A stretch of 64,000 bases of DNA. Origin: a virus. The DNA is taken from positions 1 to 64,000 of the IMG/VR virus record IMGVR_UViG_3300042731_011014, one strand, 5' to 3'. This document shows positions 33,243 through 42,021 of this stretch, one piece after another (the first letter of the stretch is position 1; the number at the start of each line of letters is the position of its first letter). The translations under genes were made by a program, and so were the position numbers. Under the pieces are notes generated by a model that saw only the letters and a list, made by a program, of their open reading frames with translations, did no database searches and was not told where the DNA came from.

Positions 33243-36200
33243 CCCTTTGTCCTTTAAGGTAACCTTTTCTTTTGTAAAACTTTTCCCTACTTAAATACAT
33301 ATTGTTAAATTCAGGAATCATACTATCAACCATGTCAACTATTATAACAGGGGTTTTTTTACCCTTATCGTATCTAGCGGCCCTTCCGACAGCTTGCTCA
33401 ACGTCAGACATGGGAGATGCTAATACCTCTGTATCAATATCAGGTATGTCCAATGCTTGAGACGCCATTTGAAAAGTCGCAAAAATAACTTGGGCTCGCT
33501 CTGCTTTTTTTAACTCATCATCAGTTCTTTTTTTCTTTTTTCGTTTTTTATTCTCATCAACCTCATTGGTAAACCATTGGCCTGTATAATAATCAACAAC
33601 CGTACATGGACCAAGTTTAGTATCTAAAAAATAATCCTTAATTCTATCAAGGTGAAATAAAGATGATGATAGAACAATTACTTTCCTTTTAGCCTCAACT
33701 ATTCTCTCTAATTCAAGAGCTATTCTTTGATTCCTTTTCTTATTAGCATAAAGGAACTTTAGCTTAATCTCTTTTGGGAGTTTACCTGGATCAACTTTAT
33801 CCGTCTTAATTATATCAAATCCAGTCCACACCCTTTTAACAATAATATCCATCTTTTTGGTATTAGATTTGTATCCAACCCTACCAATATGATATAGGAA
33901 AACCTTTTCCGTTCCATCTTTCCTTCTTGGAGTCGCTGAATTGTGTACAAGTATTCCACTAGAAACAAATGAACAGTGACCACAAACTTCAAGATCGTAA
34001 ACATATTTTGGCCGAGCAACATCTCGAATCTCTCGCACAATTCCCTCGGCAAAATTCATGTCTCCATGAACAAATCTCCTCCTACTACCATATCGCCCAT
34101 ATGAATTACCATCGAGAGCATGTTTTGAAAAATACACAACATATTTTATTCTCCTGCCTTTTATTCTTCTACCATCAATCATTCCACCACTCACCCTCTC
34201 ACTCACAGAGCACCCAGATAATACCCCAAGACTTCTAAGTAACGATTGACATCCATATGCAAGGCTCTTAGAAGTAGTAGTAAAATGGTAACTTTTCTTA
34301 TCACCATCCCTCTCACTTAAACTACCATCTGAATCAAGTAGCCCCATTAAAAGTTCCATCCTGTCGTTTTTTTTCCATCCAACTATCCACTCCCCAGGAA
34401 TCCATTTTTTATAACAATAAATCTTATCACCCCAAACTGATCGAAATATTTCCGCAACAATCCTATTAGAGTATCCTACTTGACAACTACCTTGTCTTTT
34501 TTCTGTCGATAATTTCCAATTCACCCATCTCAAATCAGACATCTTCTCGATAAAATTAGAAACATCCCTCTCCTTAACAGAGAAACATATTTTACCACCA
34601 TCTAACCACCCATTGCCAAGCCAAAATCCAAACATATAAGCCCAGTCTCTAAGTTCTACTACGCATGATACATACGTACCACTTGCACCCTCTGTATAAA
34701 TCAACTCAGGATCACTCAAAAACTTTCTTTTTCTAATAAATTCTTTTATTGGCAGCCTGCTACCATATTTACCATTTAAATATCTCCACCTGGTTTTTGA
34801 ATCATATTCTTTAACATCTTCTCTGGTTAATCCAACAGCTACATGGACCTTGCTTAAATTAATAGCAGATTTCATAATAATAGATGGAACATCTATAGAA
34901 CCTAAAGAACCACCTCCCCACTCATTCCCATTATCTACAAAAAGACAATCACCTTCAACAATATCCGCGACTCTACACTTTTCAATACCTGCTATTTCCT
35001 TCTTTTTCCCATTTACATACTTGTAATCCAACCCAGCAACTCTAAATATCTCGTGACTTGCAGTAGCTACCAACCTGTTTCCCGACACTGTCAGCTCTTT
35101 AACATTATCGGTACAATTATGCCGGAATATTTTCTTAACCTCCTTCCATTTAAAATCTCTACCACTCCAACCTCTACTGCTAATTCCAGAATTTCTTGTA
35201 TCAATAACTCCATCCTTCTCTGAAAAAAACCTTGAAGCCATAGAATACGCATCCTGTATTTTTCCAACCCAACCACGCCCAAAAATTCCACCTCTCAATT
35301 CCACAACAGATTCTGGGCCAACACTAAGACCAATGCGATTCCTTGCCCTGAACATGGGCATTAATGGCGAAAATGTTGGAGCAGATATCCTATGCACCTC
35401 GTCGGCGATAACTAATCCTGGCCAATCATAAACCTCTTGAGGATATTTACCTTTTCTCATTGATTGCATCATGCCAATTACAACGTCACATCCGCTCGTT
35501 TGACATATATTAGATCTAATAAAGCCAACCTTAACACCTGGAACAAATTCCTCAAGCCTAGCCTTCCATTGATTCATTAAAAACTCGCGATCAACTAGAA
35601 CAAGCGTTGACATTCCAATCGTTGCTATAATTGAACACGCCACAACCGTGTTATGAGTTACTGTAAAATCACCCAATAAGAATCTGCCATCACTATCAAG
35701 TTCAAATCCAGCATACTCACCAACACCATCATCCCTAATGCTAATACCTGTCCTTGTAGCACATTTTATTTGTTTCCTTTCTCCGGGAAACTTCCTCTTT
35801 ATCCTCATTGGGATATCTTTAAAATCACCGGAAACAATCATCCTATAGCAAGTTTTGCTATTAACAACTTTCTCACTAACTGTAACCATAAAACCAAGAG
35901 ACCTAGCTAAAAAACATATACCATCCGCATAACCTTTTCTTGATTGAATTATCTCCATGCACCCGCCAGCATTATTTCCATCAGTATCTAAAATACCAGC
36001 AAAAAATTCTCTTCTATTGTATCTGGAAGATACAAGAAACTTTTTTGGTATACTGCAAGAATTCCTCCCAAAAATATCCCTCATCAACGAAAGCAACCTG
36101 TTACTACCACCACGTTCTCCACATGTTATATGATATGTTGGACAGCCGTTGTAAGAATAATCTGTTCTAACAAAAAGATCAAATTTTCTCGCAATCCTAT

Positions 36201-37026
36201 CACATTCATTATAAATTTCTACATCAGGGTTACTTATCGCAACACCATTCAGATTTTTAGTACCATCCCCAATCCAAATACCAGCAAAATAAGGATCAAT
36301 TGGCAATTTAGGATATGGCTCAGGAAAATCTATACCATTTGGAGGAGAAAATTGTTTATATCTAGATCTCTGGGACTCCGTCAAAGACCTCCATTCATCA
36401 ATAGATATATCTACAATTTCTTTGCTTTTATTATTTACAAGAGTAAGAATATGAACATCATTACACACCCATGATTCGCCTTTTATTGGAATAATTCTCC
36501 TCAATTCGCCAACGCCACGAGTAGTGGACAATACCTTCTTTGGCTTACTATCTGGTCCCATTAACATATCACCAGCTTTTACATCTTCAACACATGTAAT
36601 GTCACCATTATAATGAAGAACCTTCGTTCCAATTTTAAGGCACTTACCAAATCCTGGCTCTGCTTGTATTATCAAGCCAGTTCCAGGATGCTTTAAATAA
36701 TCTACAGCAACATCATGTGCATTTTCCTGATCATGTCGAAAATTAATCCTGGATTTTAAAAATACTTGATTACCATGACTTAGTCTATACTCAATATCTA
36801 TTCCAATTAACCCTTTTTGAAAGAAATATTCTCTAGGAATTCCAATATAGTTACCCCTTTGCTCATACATAAAAATTGGTTTCGGATCATCAGCAAGTCT
36901 ATGCATTTTTCTTGGAGTAACAGTTAATTGCTTCCTATACTCAAACAACCCGTTTATTTCCATGTCATCAGCATGGATCCATGCCATACCGTTAAGGATA
37001 GCTTTCACCCTACGCTCTCCTGACAA
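33214..37026 (-). CDS. SF2 DNA helicase (UvsW/RadD-like) with two inteins
   Basis: The precursor has 1270 residues; removing two inteins leaves 477. The mature helicase reads GLIIQAEPGFGK/TVVAC (motif I), IADEVHR (motif II), GL/SATPRRKDG (motif III) and a C-terminal half with SDVEQAVGRAARYD (motif VI). This resembles phage UvsW-type branch-migrating helicases. Intein 1 splits motif I after GK; intein 2 splits motif III before SAT, so the helicase is dead until both splice. Both carry LAGLIDADG endonucleases. It lies downstream of the MazG-like gene and before speD-like. Confidence 0.9.
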   Translation of the reverse strand: MSGERRVKAILNGMAWIHADDMEINGLFEYRKQLTVTPRKMHRLADDPKPIFMYEQRGNYIGIPREYFFQKGLIGIDIEYRLSHGNQVFLKSRINFRHDQENAHDVAVDYLKHPGTGLIIQAEPGFGKCLKIGTKVLHYNGDITCVEDVKAGDMLMGPDSKPKKVLSTTRGVGELRRIIPIKGESWVCNDVHILTLVNNKSKEIVDISIDEWRSLTESQRSRYKQFSPPNGIDFPEPYPKLPIDPYFAGIWIGDGTKNLNGVAISNPDVEIYNECDRIARKFDLFVRTDYSYNGCPTYHITCGERGGSNRLLSLMRDIFGRNSCSIPKKFLVSSRYNRREFFAGILDTDGNNAGGCMEIIQSRKGYADGICFLARSLGFMVTVSEKVVNSKTCYRMIVSGDFKDIPMRIKRKFPGERKQIKCATRTGISIRDDGVGEYAGFELDSDGRFLLGDFTVTHNTVVACSIIATIGMSTLVLVDREFLMNQWKARLEEFVPGVKVGFIRSNICQTSGCDVVIGMMQSMRKGKYPQEVYDWPGLVIADEVHRISAPTFSPLMPMFRARNRIGLSVGPESVVELRGGIFGRGWVGKIQDAYSMASRFFSEKDGVIDTRNSGISSRGWSGRDFKWKEVKKIFRHNCTDNVKELTVSGNRLVATASHEIFRVAGLDYKYVNGKKKEIAGIEKCRVADIVEGDCLFVDNGNEWGGGSLGSIDVPSIIMKSAINLSKVHVAVGLTREDVKEYDSKTRWRYLNGKYGSRLPIKEFIRKRKFLSDPELIYTEGASGTYVSCVVELRDWAYMFGFWLGNGWLDGGKICFSVKERDVSNFIEKMSDLRWVNWKLSTEKRQGSCQVGYSNRIVAEIFRSVWGDKIYCYKKWIPGEWIVGWKKNDRMELLMGLLDSDGSLSERDGDKKSYHFTTTSKSLAYGCQSLLRSLGVLSGCSVSERVSGGMIDGRRIKGRRIKYVVYFSKHALDGNSYGRYGSRRRFVHGDMNFAEGIVREIRDVARPKYVYDLEVCGHCSFVSSGILVHNSATPRRKDGTEKVFLYHIGRVGYKSNTKKMDIIVKRVWTGFDIIKTDKVDPGKLPKEIKLKFLYANKKRNQRIALELERIVEAKRKVIVLSSSLFHLDRIKDYFLDTKLGPCTVVDYYTGQWFTNEVDENKKRKKKKRTDDELKKAERAQVIFATFQMASQALDIPDIDTEVLASPMSDVEQAVGRAARYDKGKKTPVIIVDMVDSMIPEFNNMYLSREKFYKRKGYLKGQRDEKNNRQKC
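33940..35325 (-). mobile_element. Intein 2 of the SF2 helicase (462 aa, LAGLIDADG)
   Basis: Starts with Ser (SVGPESVVELRGG) after RIGL and ends SSGILVHN before extein SATPRR. LAGLIDADG motifs are MFGFWLGNGW and LLMGLLDSDG. Ser1 and Ser+1 are the nucleophiles. Its insertion in motif III is a conserved, hence protected, site. Confidence 0.9.
35650..36642 (-). mobile_element. Intein 1 of the SF2 helicase (331 aa, LAGLIDADG)
   Basis: Starts with Cys (CLKIGTKVLHYNGDITCVED) after GFGK and ends DFTVTHN before extein Thr. LAGLIDADG motifs are YFAGIWIGDG and FFAGILDTDG. Splicing residues Cys1, His-Asn and Thr+1 are all present. Confidence 0.9.
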
Positions 37027-37231
37027 TAATTATTTGCTTGTTATCTTCTGGATCGAAAAGACTATCAAACACAATAAAAGCTTTCTTTTCACCATTACCA
37101 TCCAAATCAAGTAATAGTTTTTGACCGGCCGGCATGAGTTCAAGATGTATAGACATTTTGGACTCAATCTCAGAATTGCCTAATCCAGTAGGTAAGCCAA
37201 CTTCCATCATTACATCAGTCAAATACGTCAT
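37010..37231 (-). CDS. Small unknown protein, 73 aa
   Basis: Start overlaps the stop of the 58-aa gene upstream (ATGA) and the end overlaps the helicase start. Beta-rich, with LLLDLDGNGEKKAFIVFD. No family recognised. Confidence 0.65.
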   Translation of the reverse strand: MTYLTDVMMEVGLPTGLGNSEIESKMSIHLELMPAGQKLLLDLDGNGEKKAFIVFDSLFDPEDNKQIIIVRRA

Positions 37232-37404
37232 ATGTTTTCCTCAAAATCCCTTTCAATCTCGTCAATATCATCATCAGTTAAACGCTCAAAACACTCATGT
37301 AACTCTTCTTTTACATTGTCTATTCTATCCTTACTCGCACCTTTATCAATTAAACCTCTAAGCTTCCTTGAAACTCTTATATAGTCATCTAAAGTTACAC
37401 TCAT
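37228..37404 (-). CDS. Small acidic helical protein, 58 aa
   Basis: ATG 37404 overlaps the mazG-like stop (TAATG) and the TGA overlaps the next ATG. The peptide is helical, ending LTDDDIDEIERDFEEN. Double coupling supports it as a real gene. Confidence 0.65.
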   Translation of the reverse strand: MSVTLDDYIRVSRKLRGLIDKGASKDRIDNVKEELHECFERLTDDDIDEIERDFEENI

Positions 37405-37754
37405 TAAAATTTCTTACCGCCATGCTTATGGGGCCTACTCAAATTGTAACGCATCTTTTCAACTATAGCCTTGCCAATATCAAGACCTTTTCCTTTTGAA
37501 AAATCCATTATCCTAATAACCACATCGGCAAGCTCAACCGATGCGCTATCAAGATCAATCATGTCATCTTTTGGATTCCCATTTCTAAGTCCTTCGAGTG
37601 CTTCTGAAAGCTCGGAATGCATTAGAGCTATAAGCTCACCATCATTCCTATTCTTCCCGTCATCCCAGAATCCTTTTTTAATAAAGTTATCATGAATATG
37701 CTCAGCCATTTTATCCCAGTGATCAATAAATCTGTCTGTATCCTGTTTTTTCAT
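37404..37754 (-). CDS. mazG: MazG-like nucleotide pyrophosphohydrolase
   Basis: LIALMHSELSEALEGLRNG and ASVELADVVIRIMDFS give the ExxE...ExxD metal-binding pattern of all-alpha NTP pyrophosphatases; RPHKHGGKKF is a typical phage MazG-like tail. It would hydrolyse NTPs or dNTPs, or alarmones, to clean or adjust the pool. 116 residues, a single domain. The ATG overlaps the stop of the frameshifted gene upstream. Confidence 0.85.
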   Translation of the reverse strand: MKKQDTDRFIDHWDKMAEHIHDNFIKKGFWDDGKNRNDGELIALMHSELSEALEGLRNGNPKDDMIDLDSASVELADVVIRIMDFSKGKGLDIGKAIVEKMRYNLSRPHKHGGKKF

Positions 37755-38052
37755 AAAAATCCCTTTACTTTGCCCCCTAGCAACCTAAGAGTTATTAGAA
37801 CAATGTCAGCACAAACAATTTTTGTATCAACAAATTCACTGAATTCTTCAAATTCATTTGCTAACGTTCCTTGAGAGTAGTCAACAAAATTGACATATCT
37901 CATATTAGGGTACCATTTGTTCGTTTCTAGTTCTTCTTTACTGAACAGTTTTGCATCGCAGAGTTCAGTAACCCATTTTGTAGGATTAATATTTTTCAGA
38001 AATTCAAATTTGTCCCTTCTTACTAAGACATATGCTCTTTTCTTTTATCCAT
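37751..38052 (-). pseudogene. About 100-aa gene frameshifted near its start
   Basis: ATG 38052 with a GGTAGGTG site encodes MDKRKEHMS then TAG. The -1 frame opens at the same place and reads RAYVLVRRDKFEFLKNINPT for about 95 codons to a TGA overlapping the MazG-like ATG. It has no start codon of its own. Adding one A in the A-rich fourth to sixth codons restores one frame. No canonical slippery heptamer is present. The coupled stop shows the long frame was a real gene. Confidence 0.55.
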
Positions 38053-38059
38053 TGTTCAC

Positions 38060-38350
38060 CTACCACATTTCTATTATAATAGAACACGAACTGCCTTCAA
38101 ACATATATTCACTATAAAGGTATCTTGGTTCATAGTTAATAAATATCTTCTTAGTACCAAGCGCTAATGATATTTTTTCCATCATATCAAAAGTTATGTT
38201 CACATATTCATTAAATTCTACAGTAACAACTCTACATTTATCATCCTGAAACCATATTTGATTTCTATTTATCCGATTATTACCTATTACACCCATAATT
38301 TGTTCAATTATTTGATCTTTATCCATCTGATTATTACCTATTACACCCAT
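38060..38350 (-). CDS. Small protein with an 18-aa tandem duplication at its N-terminus
   Basis: The C-terminal 70 residues are a compact alpha-beta unit with no recognised family. The N-terminus shows a duplicated MDKDQIIEQIMGVIGNNQ unit. The first unit is interrupted at DNA level by a 16-nt insertion, so its own ATG leads to a 12-codon frame. The translational start is therefore uncertain: ATG 38350 or one unit downstream at 38326. Confidence 0.55.
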   Translation of the reverse strand: MGVIGNNQMDKDQIIEQIMGVIGNNRINRNQIWFQDDKCRVVTVEFNEYVNITFDMMEKISLALGTKKIFINYEPRYLYSEYMFEGSSCSIIIEMW

Positions 38351-38375
38351 AATTTGTTCAATTATTTGATCTTTT
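38275..38375. repeat. 54-bp tandem direct duplication
   Basis: Two copies of a 54-bp-period unit lie at 38275-38328 and 38329-38375 (second copy partial), nearly identical, in frame with the gene they start. Confidence 0.8.
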
Positions 38376-38402
38376 CTTACCTGGACATTTATCCATATGA
38401 TT

Positions 38403-38602
38403 GCCTATGCATTAGCGGGAATCGAACCCGCAAGCCCCCCACGGACTCTCTAAATTAAGGCTACAAGGCCGCATAACTGAGCAAGCTGCTCAGCTTACTG
38501 CCTTGAGCCTTAATGCTGGTTACGTAATCCAGCGCCATCTGTTTCAGTAGACCGTCTATCCGTTTAAAGCATCCCAGTCAAAACAACCGAAACTGCCTAG
38601 GC
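38403..38602 (-). ncRNA. Structured RNA with a tRNA-like T arm (possible tmRNA-like RNA)
   Basis: A 270-bp gap without ORFs. Reading the minus strand: GCCTAGGCA at the 5' end pairs 8 of 9 with TGCATAGGC at the 3' end; GCGGGTTCGATTCCCGC at 38431-38415 is a perfect T arm. Between them is a long hairpin, ATTAAGGCT/AGCCTTAAT plus CAAGGC/GCCTTG (38454-38514) capped by CTGAGCA/TGCTCAG. TTTTGACTGGGATG near the 5' side resembles the tmRNA 5' motif. It is shorter than known tmRNAs, has no evident tag frame and no encoded CCA, so identity is open. Confidence 0.5.
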
Positions 38603-38628
38603 GTTTGCATCCCTTTTTTGTTAAAAGA

Positions 38629-39333
38629 TTAAAAAGGAATATCATCCTCTACTGGCTTATCACTATTCTTCTTGTTTTCATTGTTCGTGAAAACGGACTC
38701 CTCTCTACGTACTGCATTTAGTATTCTAAGTAACTCGGAGCGACTTTTTGGAGCAAAGAATTTTTCATAATCGTAGGACTCAGGTGTCCATATTTTACCT
38801 TGTTTATCTTTGTACTTAAACTCATCAGCACTAAGATCCACCTCACCTAAAAACTCGCGGATATCACCTGAACTTGCATCGGTCTCAGACGCCCTATAGA
38901 ACTCGTATTTACATCCTTCCAGTGACCCTCTACGCTGTCTAGATCGCTCAATTGCCTTTGCCACATCTGTTTTTACAGCAAGTAACCTCTTGACATTTTT
39001 TCTTTCATTCCCTTTTTTATCAACCCATGGAGTAGCATCGATAACAGTATACATAGTTACATAATATTTTTTCTGACCCGAATCGCACAGTGGACAGCCT
39101 TCAGGATTTTCATCAGGTGGAATGTTTTCAAGACATGTGAACCAATTTTGCCATGTTCCATTTAGGTAAAGTTGATGCTCCCAGAACTGAATACATTCGT
39201 CATCGACAAAGATAATTTCTCTATATTTATCAGGTGGCATCCATACCCGCTGAGGAGGTTTAGCTCTATTTTTCTGTTCCTCTTCTCTTGCCTCTTCAAA
39301 ACCATCGTACCCTGTTTTAAACCATCCGGCCAT
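38629..39333 (-). CDS. Phage ssDNA-binding protein, gp32/SSB-like
   Basis: Contains the CPLCDSGQKK zinc-knuckle half and WFTCLENIP of phage ssDNA-binding proteins, an OB-like core, and a C-terminal VEDDIPF identical in kind to the SSB interaction tip. The tip docks recombination and replication partners in bacteria. 234 residues. It sits directly upstream of the structured RNA and near primase, so it is likely the main replication SSB. Confidence 0.75.
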   Translation of the reverse strand: MAGWFKTGYDGFEEAREEEQKNRAKPPQRVWMPPDKYREIIFVDDECIQFWEHQLYLNGTWQNWFTCLENIPPDENPEGCPLCDSGQKKYYVTMYTVIDATPWVDKKGNERKNVKRLLAVKTDVAKAIERSRQRRGSLEGCKYEFYRASETDASSGDIREFLGEVDLSADEFKYKDKQGKIWTPESYDYEKFFAPKSRSELLRILNAVRREESVFTNNENKKNSDKPVEDDIPF

Positions 39334-39349
39334 TCTTCATTCTCCTTCG

Positions 39350-39601
39350 TCAATTTTTTGACTTTAGTTTACACCATTTCGGCGCCTTAAATTCAAATTC
39401 CCTTTTGGATTCTTCCTCTCTTTGTTTTTCCTCTTTGACCCTTATAATATCTCTTAATTGTTTAATATTAACCTTGGTAACTTTAAAACATCTTGGACAG
39501 GTAACATCATCGTTAATATCTTTTGCATGTTCAATAATTTCAATTCCGCACTCTGGACAAATTAAATTTAAATCATTGTTTACACCAAAACATTCACTCA
39601 T
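39350..39601 (-). CDS. Zinc-ribbon protein, about 83 aa
   Basis: ICPECGIEI...CPRCFKV is a zinc ribbon followed by a basic helix (QLRDIIRVKEEKQREEE). Start at ATG 39601. Possibly nucleic-acid binding. Lies between primase and SSB-like genes. Confidence 0.7.
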   Translation of the reverse strand: MSECFGVNNDLNLICPECGIEIIEHAKDINDDVTCPRCFKVTKVNIKQLRDIIRVKEEKQREEESKREFEFKAPKWCKLKSKN

Positions 39602-39644
39602 GATAGCACCCAATCTCACTTGTTCAATGATGCTTAACTATTTT

Positions 39645-41807
39645 TTACAATTTAATATTCTCTATTTCTTTAGTTACCTCTTTTTTACTCATACCACCGG
39701 GATCGCATTCGTCTGGTAACTCAATAACTTTAACCTGGATTTTTTTAGCTATAAGATTTCTCAACTTAACCATTGCATCCTTTCCCGCCTTATCACCATC
39801 AAACATTATTACAGCGCCTCTGTTAACCGGAATGCATCTAACTATCCTTAATATCTGTTCGTCACTAAAACCTGTCCCCATTGTCGCAACCGCATTGTAC
39901 CCATACTGCCACATAATAACAGCATCGATATGGCCCTCAACTAAAAACACATCACCCCTAGACTCCTCTATAAGATGTTCACCGAATAAAAAATTACCCT
40001 TCTTGAACCTTAAAAAATCAGATTCCCTTCTCCAATCAATAAATGGCTTAAGTTTATACTCACCTATATCCCAATTATAGTGACAATTATGGACCAATAA
40101 GCCATTATTTACAAATGTCTTTGCCTCAGTTTCAAAATCAACAAGTTCTTCCTCTGATAAAAACTCAATACCATCAACAGCAACAGGCATACCATCTCTT
40201 ATGGTATGAATTAACATAGCACTTTCAAAACGGTCCCTTACAGTGGACGCGATCATCCTCAGCATCGACCATGATACCCTACTTCTACCTGCCAATGCAT
40301 CAGGATTAATCCCAACACCAGACTCCCTGCAAAATTCTCTTAACAATTCACCCGCGAACATCCCAGTTTTTCTTTCGCTACCATAATGCCTAATTATTGC
40401 CTTTTGTTTCTCATTAATACCAAATCCAACTGAATTAGCAAATCTCACTGCCTGCTCGCCACACATTGTTAATACAAAAGAACCACATTTAGATCTCTTT
40501 TTATTAGCAAAAACCCCAACTGACTGCAATAATAACATAATACCGTCTATGGCACATTCAGAATTCAACCCTATTCTAACCTTTCCATCAGCACTTGATC
40601 CGTCAGCATCAAACACACCACGAATAAATCCAACAATTTCAGATCTAGAACTCATTGTCGGTACAAACCATGAGCTACTTTTGCTTCTACGTGGCCTACT
40701 ACCGATACAATCTAATGCACGTATTCTATCACCTGAAATCGCAAACCACTTAGTATCACCACATGGTTTTCTTTCAACAAATTTTAGACCACTCACCTTG
40801 GCGGCCTTTTTTAATGATTCCCGCCAATATTTCACATTTTTATCAAATCCAAAAACAATTGTTCTACTGCTTTCTCGATATCCATCACCACAAAAGGCAC
40901 CTACAAGCCACCACCATAAATCTGCAACATTATCACCGCTTGCCCAACCAGGTGCTAAATACATAAAATCATCACGACTTAACTCCTGTGAATGAACCCA
41001 GCTCCATTTACCTTTTTTCCAGCACCAAACCTTGTGATTGAAACCAAAAAACACTTCTTGACCATTCCTAAGGGAAACTTTTACAACCCTACTGGTTGTA
41101 TTCCATTTATTTACAATTTTAGACCATCCCCATTTACCTTCTTTCTCGTTAAACGACCACACCTTATCCCCAACCACGACCGCACCTGCTTCGATACAAC
41201 CTCTTCCTGTAATAATAATTGAATCTCTTCTAATACAATATTTTGGTATCCTATCTCCAACACTTCTACCACTTACCCCGCGCAATCTCCCCCTTTCATC
41301 TCTTGTCACAAATATCGCTCTAGCGTTCTTTTTGTCAAACCCAATATTCCAATATCTTGCTGTCTCGATACTTATACCACGATCAAGAATATACCTTGGG
41401 ATCTCCCCTAAGAATCCATCAATAGATGATTCAGGCAAAAAATCGTAATAATAATCGCTTTTATCTTTACATTCTGCCTTTTTTGCCCAAGATGAAATCA
41501 TCTGTCTAGGTAACCTTGAATACCTCATAAGCAATAATGATTTGCCGGAGAAATCCGGGGAATCATATCCTTTTAGCCCCCATTCGCTTATTGCCATTTT
41601 TTCAAGAATGCCTTCAAAACCACAAGCAAAGCATTTACAGTAACTACCTCCAGAGTTGTTAACAAAAACCGAAAACGATGGATTCCTATCATACCCTCTT
41701 TTATGGTTCTCCCCTTTTGGGCATGTTGAAATAATAGATCGCGCTCTGTTCTTTATTTTTTTGCACCCAATAGATTCAAGTAACTGTTTTATCTTATCTT
41801 CTGTCAT
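39645..41807 (-). CDS. dnaG: DnaG-type primase with one intein
   Basis: The 720-residue precursor yields a 336-residue primase after intein removal. A CHC2-type zinc domain is at residues 29-62 (CPKGENH...YCKCFACGF), and the TOPRIM core carries VFLVEGHIDAV and IMFDGDKAG with the metal-binding acids. It lacks the long helicase-binding tail of bacterial DnaG, like compact phage primases. It would lay RNA primers for lagging-strand synthesis with the DnaB helicase encoded next. The intein splits IPKY/CHYN, between zinc and TOPRIM domains. Confidence 0.9.
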   Translation of the reverse strand: MTEDKIKQLLESIGCKKIKNRARSIISTCPKGENHKRGYDRNPSFSVFVNNSGGSYCKCFACGFEGILEKMAISEWGLKGYDSPDFSGKSLLLMRYSRLPRQMISSWAKKAECKDKSDYYYDFLPESSIDGFLGEIPRYILDRGISIETARYWNIGFDKKNARAIFVTRDERGRLRGVSGRSVGDRIPKYCIRRDSIIITGRGCIEAGAVVVGDKVWSFNEKEGKWGWSKIVNKWNTTSRVVKVSLRNGQEVFFGFNHKVWCWKKGKWSWVHSQELSRDDFMYLAPGWASGDNVADLWWWLVGAFCGDGYRESSRTIVFGFDKNVKYWRESLKKAAKVSGLKFVERKPCGDTKWFAISGDRIRALDCIGSRPRRSKSSSWFVPTMSSRSEIVGFIRGVFDADGSSADGKVRIGLNSECAIDGIMLLLQSVGVFANKKRSKCGSFVLTMCGEQAVRFANSVGFGINEKQKAIIRHYGSERKTGMFAGELLREFCRESGVGINPDALAGRSRVSWSMLRMIASTVRDRFESAMLIHTIRDGMPVAVDGIEFLSEEELVDFETEAKTFVNNGLLVHNCHYNWDIGEYKLKPFIDWRRESDFLRFKKGNFLFGEHLIEESRGDVFLVEGHIDAVIMWQYGYNAVATMGTGFSDEQILRIVRCIPVNRGAVIMFDGDKAGKDAMVKLRNLIAKKIQVKVIELPDECDPGGMSKKEVTKEIENIKL
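40086..41237 (-). mobile_element. Primase intein (384 aa, LAGLIDADG)
   Basis: Begins CIRRDSIIITGRGCIEAG, ends NNGLLVHN, extein +1 Cys. LAGLIDADG motifs LVGAFCGDG and FIRGVFDADG. All splicing residues present. Confidence 0.9.
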
Positions 41808-41817
41808 ACAAGACTAT

Positions 41818-42021
41818 TTATTTTAATTTCAATCCCATCATGTCGGATGTGCTAATCACTCGACCGCACTTGCATTTCCAGCCACAAGGATCTAGCCCGA
41901 TATAATACTTAGGAATCATCATTAACTCAGTTAAAGGATTCCTTACTGGAATATCGCATTGAGGACACTTGAAACGCTCAATCCATTGAAACTTTTTACA
42001 CTCTTCTTTTCTCGTAATCAT
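41818..42021 (-). CDS. Small zinc-ribbon protein, 67 aa
   Basis: FKCPQCDIPV and WKCKCGRVI form one zinc ribbon. The ATG overlaps the DnaB stop, so the two are coupled. Confidence 0.75.
   Translation of the reverse strand: MITRKEECKKFQWIERFKCPQCDIPVRNPLTELMMIPKYYIGLDPCGWKCKCGRVISTSDMMGLKLK

Noticed and set aside
39162-39353. 63-aa minus-strand ORF
   Set aside because: It lies in another frame of the clear ssDNA-binding protein gene and has no ribosome site.
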